From the NCBI GenBank assembly GCA_027625915.1, contig JANTQA010000023.1, positions 19,344,001 through 19,408,000 of the forward strand: a stretch of DNA of 64,000 bases, written 5' to 3'. Positions 55,808 to 64,000 of the stretch are shown one piece after another. The notes under the pieces are model-generated. The model searched no databases. It had not been told where the DNA came from and was given only the letters and a program-made list of their open reading frames with translations. How positions within the stretch are numbered: position 1 is the stretch's first letter; each line of letters starts with the position of its first letter. Source of the DNA: Anaeramoeba flamelloides (taxonomy: Eukaryota; Metamonada; Anaeramoebidae). A program made the translations under genes and the position numbers.

Positions 55808-57000
55808 ATTTTTTTTTTATTGTAATTTAAGGGAGGAGTTTAGAATTCCTCTTGTTTGCCCGAATTCCTAAACTTGAATTTAGAAATCGTATAATAGATT
55901 CAAACATAGTCTTATTATCTACTAAAGCTAATAAAGATATTGAATCTTGTTTATTAATAATATTATAAATATTATTATTATTTAAAATAAGTGAAAAATT
56001 ATTTTTTCTAATTCAGAAATCCAGATTTTCCGATTATTTTCATAGGCTGGGCAGTTCCAGAGAAAATGATCCAAATCTTCAATGATATCCAAATCTTTAT
56101 TTATTTTACACAATTGACAAAATTGTGATTTATTTTTGTTCATAAAATAAGAATATCTATTAAGATAATTTGTATAATTTCTTAACTTTAGAATAGAAGT
56201 TGAACCCTTCCATTTTAAATATTTTTTGTCGTTAGGTTTTTTTTAATTTAAGAAATAAACAGAAAATTTTAATAAATTTTCGGTTTATTTCTTAAATTAA
56301 AAAAAACCTAGACACGACTGTTTGTTAATATTTCCCTGTATCAAAATTATTTTCAAATAATTTTGTACTTTCCAACTTGGACTATTTTTTAATTGATTAA
56401 TTCTGTAAACTTCGAGTTCAGATTCTAATTCTTTTAAATTTCGAGCTTTCCAATTAATGTTTTCTGTTTCTTTTTCTCTGAAGGGGAAAGATTTATTAAT
56501 TTATCAAATCCCAAAATTTTTAATTTTTGAATTAATTTGAATTTTCTTTTGTAAATTGTGATTCTTGCCAAATCAATTTTTGCTTCAGTTTTATAGATAA
56601 GTCTTGGGGAATGTGGGTTTATTAAAAGCGATTCTGTGATTTTCTTATTAATCCAAATATCAATTTTTTTGAAATTGGATTCTGTAAAGTCAAATATCTC
56701 CAACCCATATAATAGTTGACTATGTAAAACGGCTTTAAAGAATTGAATTTTTAACCCATTAGAAAAATTCCTTTCTTTAAAAAAAATATCAAAAATTTTG
56801 ATTGTAAGATTGTCTCCAAAGAAAATATCGATGAATTGCTTCAGAAAATGGAGAAAAAAGAAATTTATAACATTATTATAGAATATTTTCTTTTCAATAC
56901 TACTCAACATGTCAAGGAAAAACAATACCAAATCAAAATGCTTTTGTATCTGATTGCGACACAAATTTATCTCATTTCCAATAACATTCAATATTTTTCT
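55808..57000 (-). mobile_element. LINE copy 3 (3' half), with C-terminal zinc knuckle
   Basis: The minus-strand frame 56991-56434 gives the RT thumb (FFKAVLHSQLLYGLEIFDFT, INPHSPRLIYKTEAKIDLAR). After a P2 palindrome (56226-56314) the frame continues KYLKWKGSTSILKLRNYTNY and then CQLCKINKDLDIIEDLDHFL with WNCPAYENNR. This C-x2-C...H-x4-C knuckle is typical of the C-terminus of LINE ORF2 proteins. The 3' end is TTAAATTACAATAAAAAAAA. It is 5'-truncated before the catalytic motif and interrupted, but is the best preserved of the three. Confidence 0.85.
56226..56314. repeat. P2 palindrome within LINE copy 3
   Basis: GTCGTTAGGTTTTTTTTAAT at the left and its complement ATTAAAAAAAACCTAGACAC plus GAC at the right, a near-perfect 40-bp-arm hairpin. 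It sits at the same site as 2558-2646. Confidence 0.85.
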
Positions 57001-57269
57001 TATCTATTTTTGAATTCTTTATTTTTTTATTTATTCTTTCATTTTTTTGTAGACTCTTTATGTTATTTCATTTTGATTTTAGAAAATTAAATTAAGCTTA
57101 AAATGTTTCTAATAACTGTGTTTATTCACTATTTGAATTAGAAGTTATGAATTAAGTCACTTCAAATTTATCTTTTTGGCAGATAAAGTGTCTTTTCTGT
57201 AGCACTAAATACTTGTAAATAAATCTGAAAACTCAAAAAAATAGAGAAATTCATTTCTCAACACACTTG

Positions 57270-57900
57270 ATGGGGAAAATAGATGATTGTTATATTGAGA
57301 AATACTAATTTGGAACCAATAACTAATTGAAATGTTAACAATTATTTATAATTAACAATATATACAAAATAAAAAAGAAATAATTGTCAATATAAAATAA
57401 AAAAAAGTATCCAAAAATTTTTGGAGAGGGATGAGCAAAAAAATGCATTGGATTTATTGTTAAGGGTTTGATGAAATCTCATCTAATCTGTTAAAGAGAG
57501 AATTTTGAAGTGACTTAATTTGAGACTTCTAATTCAAAGAGCATCTAAAATAGATACAGTCATCAGAAGTATTTGAATCTTAATTTAGTTTTCTAAAAAA
57601 AAAAATGCATTGGTAAATTTGTTTAAATTTCATTAATAATTATTGACCGATCAAATGGTTAGACTACGTCAATTAATTTTATTTGAGTTTTTCTATTAAA
57701 AAGAACTCAACTTTAACATAATAGCAATCGTTGAAACTATTTTCGATCTCATGAAACATATTATTTCATTGGGAAAATGTGAAAAAAGAAATGAAAACAA
57801 AAAACTAAAAGATGAAAAAATGATACAAATATTTGGAAAAAAACAAAATTATTTCCTAAATTTAATCAAATTGTATTATTGTGATTCTTTGAACTGTTTT
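57270..57900 (+). repeat. O-family repeat, copy 2, split by a Q insertion
   Basis: Collinear with 25790-26290. The Q element (57452-57598) lies between two copies of AAAAAAATGCATTGG. Confidence 0.55.
57452..57598 (+). mobile_element. Q element with 15-bp target duplication and A-tail
   Basis: Flanked by AAAAAAATGCATTGG at 57437-57451 and 57599-57613, ending TTAGTTTTCTAAAA. Related copies lie at 54765-54920 and 57915-58080. The features suggest a very short SINE-like retroelement. No internal promoter was recognised. Confidence 0.6.
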
Positions 57901-57914
57901 AACCGTGTCAAAAA

Positions 57915-58080
57915 TATTGAATTCCATTGGATTTATTGTCAGGGATTTAGTGTTGAAAAAAAAAAAAAGCACTTTATTTGTTAAAGAGGGGAATTTTAAG
58001 TGATTAAATTCAAAACTTCTAATTCAAATAGTGGATAATTATAGTTATTGGAAGAATTTTAAACTTAATTTGATTTTCTT
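57915..58080 (+). repeat. Q repeat, copy 3
   Basis: GTTAAAGAGGGGAATTTTAA...TTATTGGAAGAATTTTAAAC matches the other two copies. Flanks unclear. Confidence 0.5.
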
Positions 58081-58663
58081 AAATTTTTGAATTTTAGTTT
58101 ATTTAAATATCCGTTATTGTAATTCATCATTAATTGGTTCTTAAAAATAACCCAATTTGTTTGTTTATAAGGTATGTCTTAAAAGATAATTAAAGTTTCT
58201 GATCTCAATTTAAAGATATTTTTCAAGGGAGAAAATTAGTGGTTGTGATTTTCTTTTTGATAGAAATTGTTTGGCTACCAAAGTGAATTTCAAAAAAATT
58301 TCGAATAGAAGTGAAAACTTATAAAAGTATTATATTCTTTAAAAAATCATTTATTTCATTGCCATAATGCCCATTTTTTATTGGAAATTGGTTGTAACTC
58401 GTTTTCTCCAAAAAAAATATAATTTTTTTTTTTCATTTTTTGGAATATATTTTAAGGGGTTATATTTTGAAATACATACAATGGGTACTGATTAAAGTAT
58501 TATCAAAAACACTTATCTTAATTTCATATTACCAAATTACAAATAGAAATACTAACAGAGAATATTATTCGTGATATAAAAAAAAAAAAATTATTCACTT
58601 TTTTGGAAATACCTTATCAATAAAAAGAACTTTTAATTAATTGATGAAAATAGAAATATAAAG
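58081..58663. other. Non-coding spacer
   Basis: No gene or clear repeat is recognised. Confidence 0.4.
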
Positions 58664-58915
58664 GAAGGTATAAATCAAAGATTCTCTTAGAACAATTTGA
58701 TTTTTCATAATTCTTTTAATTCTAGAAAGGTGTGGTTGCGTTTTCTTTGATTTTCTGGTTGACAAGAAAATCTTGAGAAAATGTCGTTAGGTTTTCTAGA
58801 CTATCTGTTTTATTCCAAAAATCAATAAATTTTGAGAATAAAACAGAAAGTTCAAGGAAAAAGACCATTAGCTTTTTTTAAGAATTTTATTTTGATTAGA
58901 AAATCGGAACTTGAC
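58664..58915. repeat. Palindrome array P1-P3
   Basis: A diverged P1 (TTCATAATTCTTTTAATTC) is followed by TTGAGAAAATGTCGTTAGGT, a P3 hairpin (ATCTGTTTTATTCC/GAATAAAACAGAAAG) and a final TTGACGATACTC linker. Confidence 0.65.
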
Positions 58916-59439
58916 GATACTCTAAGACACTTCTACCATCACAAAATGATTGTGTAGAAATTTTAATAAAGATTACAAAATATTTGATCAACTATAGATT
59001 ACAGTCCTATTATTTTTAAGCACACACTATAAGATCACATATCTGGCACAAAATAATCAAAATAAGGCACAAAAAAAAAAAAATAAATCAATAACTCACA
59101 AAAAAAACTTGTTAATAATAACACACAGTCTTTTTTTTTTTTTTTTCTCAAGCAATAATACTAGTAAAAAAAAAAAAAATTATGTTCCTTATATTTAAGG
59201 ATTGTACCTTAAAAAATATTTTTTTTTGTACCTTAAATGAATATTTTGTGAGAGTGTTCATTAAAAAGTGTATAGATTATAAATGAAATTATTACTTTAT
59301 TAAATATCAAATTTTCAATCTTTTATAATACTTCAATGGTGTTATAAGTCCATAAAACAGGTTTTATTCAGGGCAAGAATTGATTTTTGAATCTTTTTTT
59401 TTTTTTTTTTTTTTGGAAATTAACTGTTTTTGGGATTGG
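58916..59439. other. Non-coding spacer
   Basis: Homopolymers and simple A/T sequence, including T runs at 59130-59146 and 59394-59415. Confidence 0.4.
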
Positions 59440-60210
59440 GTATAACATGCTAAAAATAGAAAATATTTCTGAATATTAATGTACTCGTTTTGTGTGAAAA
59501 TAATTGGAGCCTAAGAGACTTATGGAATTTATGTCCATTGCAACACGACATTAAAAAATGAGAGAAAATGTCTTTTCAAAGGAATTTTTAATTTTTCAAA
59601 ATTATCAAAAAAATTTGAGAAGAGATTTTGTATCTTAAAGGCATTTCAAAAATAATATTCAAATACACAATTTTACACAAGTTAATATAAAACAAGCCTT
59701 ATTGAACATATCATTCCCTAAAAGGCATTTATTAACCTAATTTAACTTACAGCCGCCCATATCTTGCCCAGGCAAGTTTTACTATTTTTAAACATATCCT
59801 AACATGCCCAAATAAGTTCTAAAATACCTCACATTTGTCCGAATATACTAAATCCATACTAACAGACTCGAATATTCTGAACAGATACCAACTACTCATA
59901 AAAGAGCCTTATTTCATTATGGCATGCCCTACGCTAACCATTCATTATCCCCACACATACATTAACAATATCATGTATGTATCTACCTAAAAAATAAATT
60001 TCCTTCCAGAGGCACTTTGTCTTCTGAAATTTTTTTGATAATTTAATACAATTAGAAATTGTCTTTGCAAAAACATTTTCTCTCATTTTTTAATATCGTG
60101 TTGCAAATATCAAAAATGTCATTGGGCTCTAAGGTTTTTATTCTTTTCACACAAAACGAGTAGAATTATATTCATAAAAATTTGCTATTTTTAGCAATTT
60201 GTAATTGTGT
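59440..60210 (-). mobile_element. T-family inverted-repeat element with strand-skewed core, copy 2
   Basis: Arms: ACTCGTTTTGTGTGAAAA, then GCAACACGACATTAAAAAAT at 59483-59560, pairing with ATTTTTTAATATCGTGTTGC and TTTTCACACAAAACGAGT at 60085-60165. The core (59740-59960) is C-rich and G-poor on the plus strand (GCCGCCCATATCTTGCCCAG), unlike anything else in the window except the opposite strand of copy 1. Confidence 0.65.
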
Positions 60211-60349
60211 GTGTGTTGTAAACCACGGTTTTTTGTCTCTATTTTTCGATGCATATAACGAGAAAATTGTAAGTTCATTACTTGGTATAAGTGCATATTA
60301 AAAGCTCAGGGCATTCTGCGGGGATAAGTATTCCTTTAAATCCTATTTT

Positions 60350-60790
60350 TTTTTCTTCTTGAAACAAAATAACTCTTTTGTTCATTTTATTTTTCAATTA
60401 TCCCAAATACTAAATCAAAAGAAATTTTGGAAGAAATTCTTTTCATCCTTCAATGATGAAAAATATTTTTCAAAAAAAAATTAAACATTTGATAATTTTT
60501 CACTTTTTAATAATTTCACTTATAATAAATATTGATTGGTTAACAAGAGATCTTTGATCGATAATTATTATTAAAGATATTTTATACAATAAAAGTTGAA
60601 ATCCCCAATTTTACCAGGTTCTATTCAGTTTTTTTTTCAAATTTAGTAGTAAAAAATTAAAAAATTGTTTTCACCGTTAAGAGGTTATAATAATTTATTT
60701 TAAAATCAATTTAATCTGATAAATATCTTTCGAAATGGATAATCAATTATTTTGGCTATTAAAGAATTATTTGTTCATTTAAATTAAAAA
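60350..60790 (+). repeat. R-family repeat, copy 2
   Basis: Shares TTTCACTTATAATAAATATT, CCAGGTTCTATTCAG and CGTTAAGAGGTTATAAT with copy 1, and is likewise followed directly by a palindrome array. Confidence 0.5.
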
Positions 60791-61265
60791 AGAAAACCTA
60801 GGCTCTTGACGGCACTCAGCAGACACTTTTGTTAGGTTTTCCAGAATTCAAAAGAATAGAGCCAAATTCATAGATTTTACCAGATCCTTTTGAATACTGA
60901 AAAAAACTGTTGGATACCCAATATTTATCATCAAAATAATGTTTTTTCTACATTTCAGTTTTTTGAGACGAAATTAAAAAAACCGCCGTTAGGTTTTCCA
61001 GAATTTAAAAGAATTGAGTTAAATCTTTGATTTTACTCTATTATTTTGAATTTTGGAAAACCGCCATTAGGCTTTCCAGAATTTAAAAGAATTGAGTTGT
61101 ATCTTTGATTTTACTCTATTCTTTTGAATTTTGGAAAACCTAGGCACTTGACGGCACTTGACGGTAATCTACGGAAACTTCCTTTAAGTTTTCCAGGATT
61201 TTTAAGAACCGAGTCAAATCTATCGGATTTTACTCTACTATTTCGGATCCTGGAAAACCTAGGAA
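60785..61265. repeat. Palindrome array of mainly P1 modules
   Basis: Four P1 hairpins. The clearest is GTTAGGTTTTCCAGAATTTA...TAATTGAATTTTGGAAAACC-like pairing at 60992-61064, with a second at 61066-61142. The linkers are CCTAGGCACTTGACGGCACT and TTGACGGTAATCTACGGAAA. It is the best-preserved array for defining the P1 consensus. Confidence 0.85.
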
Positions 61266-61304
61266 TCGGAATAATTATCATAAGGGATTTTTTTTCTAGA
61301 TTTC

Positions 61305-61620
61305 AGTTTTATTCGAATCAATACAGTATTTTCATAAACTTTTGGTTAATGTCTTCAACTAAATATCTCAAAGTTGAATGAAACAAAAATTCATTATTCA
61401 AGTTAATAAAAATTTTTACCCCAAAATAGATCTTTATTTCATGACTAGAAAGTTTTAACAATCATAGTACTACTAACAACAATAAATATAATAGCCTCAA
61501 GAATTTGAAGTTTTGGGATATTGATTATACAATGAATAAACTTTATTATTAAAGATGAAGTGTAAATGAATGGGGGTGGTTTTGTCTAACTTTTTATTTT
61601 CAATTTTATTTTTTCAGACG
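61305..61620. repeat. S repeat, copy 2
   Basis: Collinear with 47690-48000; see that entry. Confidence 0.5.
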
Positions 61621-61782
61621 AGAGAGTGATAAATTGGTAAAAAGGCAAGAAAAAGGATCATAAATCAGATTAAACAATTGGAGAATAATTAAAAGAATTC
61701 ATTAAAGGGTATTTCCCATGTCATTAAAAGCCTCTGTGACCTGTTGTTCAAGAAAGAAACCATTTTTTTCAAAAAAAGATCA

Positions 61783-61941
61783 TTACCAGTATTTGAATTA
61801 GAAATGGGAAAAAATTTTTGTTTCATTTTCTTTTCTTTGACAAACAGAGTTTCTAAAGAAGTAGGTTAAAATTGGCTCTATTTAAAAAGGAAATGTAAAC
61901 CAAGTGAAAAAATTTCCCATTTGTAATTCAAATACCAGTAA
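61783..61941. mobile_element. W-family hairpin MITE, copy 1 (159 bp)
   Basis: TTACCAGTATTTGAATTAGA at the left; TGTAATTCAAATACCAGTAA at the right. Inner arms AAATGGGAAAAAATTTTTG and AAAAAATTTCCCATTTG also pair, leaving only a short loop. Confidence 0.75.
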
Positions 61942-62465
61942 AAAAAAAATATACCAGGTGTCTTTATTTTGCGCTCTCAAAAGAAATCTTTAATACACTT
62001 TTTCTTGCTATTGCTTATTTTGATCAAATACAAATATTTTTGAAACAAAATTGCAAAAAAACAAAAATCGAAAAAAAAAAAGTGATATTAAGGCAAAAAT
62101 TAGAAAACCATTCCAATTTATTTTCACTTTTTTCACTTGGTTTGGATTTTTTTTTACGAATTTTTTCGAAAAAAGAAAGGGAACAAAAGAATGTGATTAT
62201 TTTTGAAAACAAAATTTTTAATTTTTTTCTTATTGGTCTTTCCTTTTTTATGATCGAATTTCTACCTTAAAAAACTGACCAAGCTTTTGGGTTTTTGAAA
62301 CTTTTTCAATTTTTAATACTTTCTTGAAAATTATTTAATTTTGCACCACAATCAAAAAGAACAACAAAAAATAAAAAATAAAAAATAAAAACGAAAAACA
62401 CTTGGGAATCGGAAAAAGAAAGGTTAAAATTCGAAAAAAGAAGATTTAAAAAATGAACCACAAAC
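61942..62465. other. Downstream of the UBA-domain exon
   Basis: Mostly A/T tracts. The next exon of the UBA gene should be on the minus strand here or further left, but none is convincing. Confidence 0.4.
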
Positions 62466-62639
62466 CTGTAAATCCCAGTCGGAAAACCAAAGGTAGTGTA
62501 TCGAATCTGCAAGCTTACAGCCCGTTGCATTCATAAAATTATTAATTTTCTTGTTTCTTTCTTCTGTTAACGGAGAAGTGAAGTTTGTTGACTCAATTCC
62601 GTTGAAGGATTCTTTGTTGTGAGTTGTTGATTGGTGCAT
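62466..62639 (-). CDS. First exon of a p47/UBX-type UBA-domain protein (partial)
   Basis: 58 codons from ATG 62639 to a CAG|GTTTGT donor at 62466. The exon reads MHQSTTHNKESFNGIESTNF and then TEERNKKINNFMNATGCKLA and DSIHYLWFSDWDLQ. The pattern ER...F...TG....A...L....WDLQ is the UBA-like domain at the N-terminus of p47/UBX-family and FAF1-type ubiquitin adaptors, which hand ubiquitylated cargo to Cdc48/p97. The domain is cut in its last helix by the intron, as in a multi-exon gene. No downstream exon encoding the rest (SEP/UBX or UAS) was found, so the gene is either strongly expanded by introns or a fragment. Confidence 0.55.
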
Positions 62640-62824
62640 TTGATTGAAATGAAGATGGTACTGGTTTTTCAATAGGAATGGAGTTTTTATAACAATTTTT
62701 AAAAAAATAAATTGGTTGAGTTATGTTTATTTGGGTAACATTTATGATTGGAATTTATTAGAAACTTAAAACCCAGCAAATGTTTTGTGTTTCATTCGTC
62801 ACAAAATGTGATTGAATTAATGTT

Positions 62825-63085
62825 GTGATTTCTTCTCAAGAAAGTTTCACAATTAAAAAAAAAATTCTTTTTATTCACAAGAGAAATGATCATTTTACGA
62901 AGAAATTGTACAGAGGATTAAACACCTCCTGTGCACGGAAACACTCAACTCCCAAAATGTATAATTTGGCGACAAATCGTTCCAAAAATGTAAATCACAA
63001 CTTTGACAATTCCTATTTTAGAACATTAAAGTGTTCGAGAAAATATTCCACTATTATGAAAAAAAAAAGTTGTTACATCTTTTGA
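62825..63085 (+). other. Possible exon or short ORF, divergent from the UBA exon
   Basis: A plus-strand open frame with less AT-biased sequence (HKRNDHFTKKLYRGLNTSCA, RKHSTPKMYNLATNRSKNVN) that begins at GTG. The first ATG is at about 62958. No motif. It could equally be the promoter-side region of the UBA gene. Confidence 0.25.
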
Positions 63086-63554
63086 CCTCTTCAATAAAAT
63101 CAAACTCACCATTTTTAGTTTTATGTTTATGGAAATAAATCTAAAGTTGAATAGATTTTGTTCAGATTTTAATTGACTTTCGAGTACTGATCTTTGATGA
63201 GTGAAAAATGTTTTAATAATATTCTTGGATTTTTTGTTTTTAGAAATTTCGTAAAATGTTTTAAATTTTAGAAAACAAAAAGATATTTTCCTTTTTTTCA
63301 TTTACAACAAAAAAATCATTTTTTTTTTATGAAACATCGAAAATCGTGTAGATTCACCATAAATTTTCTTGTCAATATTTCAATTATGAACCTGATAATA
63401 TTCTTATTTAATTTTCGCTTTTTTTTTTACTTTCGCACAAATAGTTTTTGAGGCAATTCATTTTAATTTGTGTGAAATATCTGATCTTTCTTTATTAGTT
63501 GGTTCCTTATTTGGTGATACACACAATTTACTATTTGTTTCAAAATAAATTTAT

Positions 63555-63760
63555 CAGAATTTTCATTAAGATTCCCAAAAACAGATTTTTACTAAATCTT
63601 GTAACTTTTCAAATTTTTATAATTCAGTAAAAACAAGCATAAAGTATTTATTTCATCATCAGAATTGCAGAAATTTGATGATCTATTTTAATTCTTGGAA
63701 TATGATTTTTTTTTTTTTTAACCAAATGATAATTTTGATCATTTTATTTGGAAAGTAACA
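63555..63760. repeat. Diverged relative of the 472-650 inverted-repeat element
   Basis: Shares ATTTTCATT, TTCAAATTTTTATAATTC and TATTTTAATTCTTGGAATATGAT-like sequence with 472-650. Confidence 0.45.
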
Positions 63761-63904
63761 TCAATATTTAGTGAAAGTTATGAATCCTAAATTATACCAA
63801 TATTTCAAAAAGGTGGAATATAACCATTGGTGGTATATTCTGGATATTACCCAAACAACATCACAGTCATTTCAAGTTTTAAGGTAATAATAAACTAAAA
63901 AAAT

Positions 63905-64000
63905 CTTCTGGCAAATTTAATAAGCAAATTCAAAAGAAATTTACACATCTTGAAATTGAAAAACTAAAGTAAAAATCTAATTACTACAATACCTGATTCA
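63905..64000 (+). repeat. V-family repeat, copy 3 (cut by window end)
   Basis: AATTTAATAAGCAAATTCAA, then CATCTTGAAATTGAAAAACT and AGTAAAAATCTAATTACTAC, match the starts of copies 1 and 2. Confidence 0.55.

Overview
This is a very AT-rich stretch of eukaryotic nuclear DNA, most likely from a protist. Its protein-coding genes contain GT-AG introns (GTAAGT/GTATGT donors) and Asn/Lys-rich low-complexity tracts. It also holds non-LTR retrotransposon relics and many short inverted-repeat elements. The B-box/coiled-coil/SPRY protein, Asn-rich giant proteins and base composition would fit an amoeboid protist such as Anaeramoeba or a dictyostelid-like lineage. That placement is inference. No tRNA, rRNA, CRISPR array or bacterial-type operon was seen.

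Genes, left to right: (1) a giant ubiquitin-specific protease of the USP9X/USP24/USP34 group on the minus strand (8746-17109), essentially one 8.4-kb exon; (2) an unrecognised protein on the minus strand (about 21979-22984, two exons); (3) a TRIM-like B-box/coiled-coil/SPRY gene on the plus strand (30381-31819, one 140-nt intron); (4) a P4-ATPase (phospholipid flippase) on the minus strand spanning about 15 kb (33801-48835), with five recognised exons, one normal 201-nt intron and three introns of about 3.4-4 kb filled with repeats; (5) a small basic unrecognised protein on the minus strand (52739-53341, with a possible first exon at 53650-53682); (6) a first-exon-like fragment with a p47/UBX-type UBA domain on the minus strand (62466-62639). 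The genes do not form an operon. Two of them (USP and the UBA fragment) belong to ubiquitin biology, but nothing in the layout links them.

The rest is a dense repeat landscape. It holds three copies of one LINE family (1961-4060, 17270-18440, 55808-57000) whose C-terminus carries a C-x2-C...H-x4-C knuckle. Several TIR elements are present, including a 99%-identical pair of about 930 bp (19165-20095 and 26834-27762), an X family whose two head-to-head copies make a 1.5-kb foldback (24190-25741), a K family with a conserved internal ORF segment (7222-8720 and about 4240-5240), a Z family (53925-54618) and a mariner-like MITE (47456-47650). Short polyA elements with 15-18 bp target duplications also occur.

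The most unusual feature is a family of modular palindromes that I do not recognise. They are 70-90 bp hairpins with TTAGGTTTT...AAAACCTAG ends in at least three sequence types. They occur singly or as tandem, head-to-tail arrays at twelve places, always outside coding exons. Solo copies have demonstrably inserted at different positions of otherwise matching repeats.
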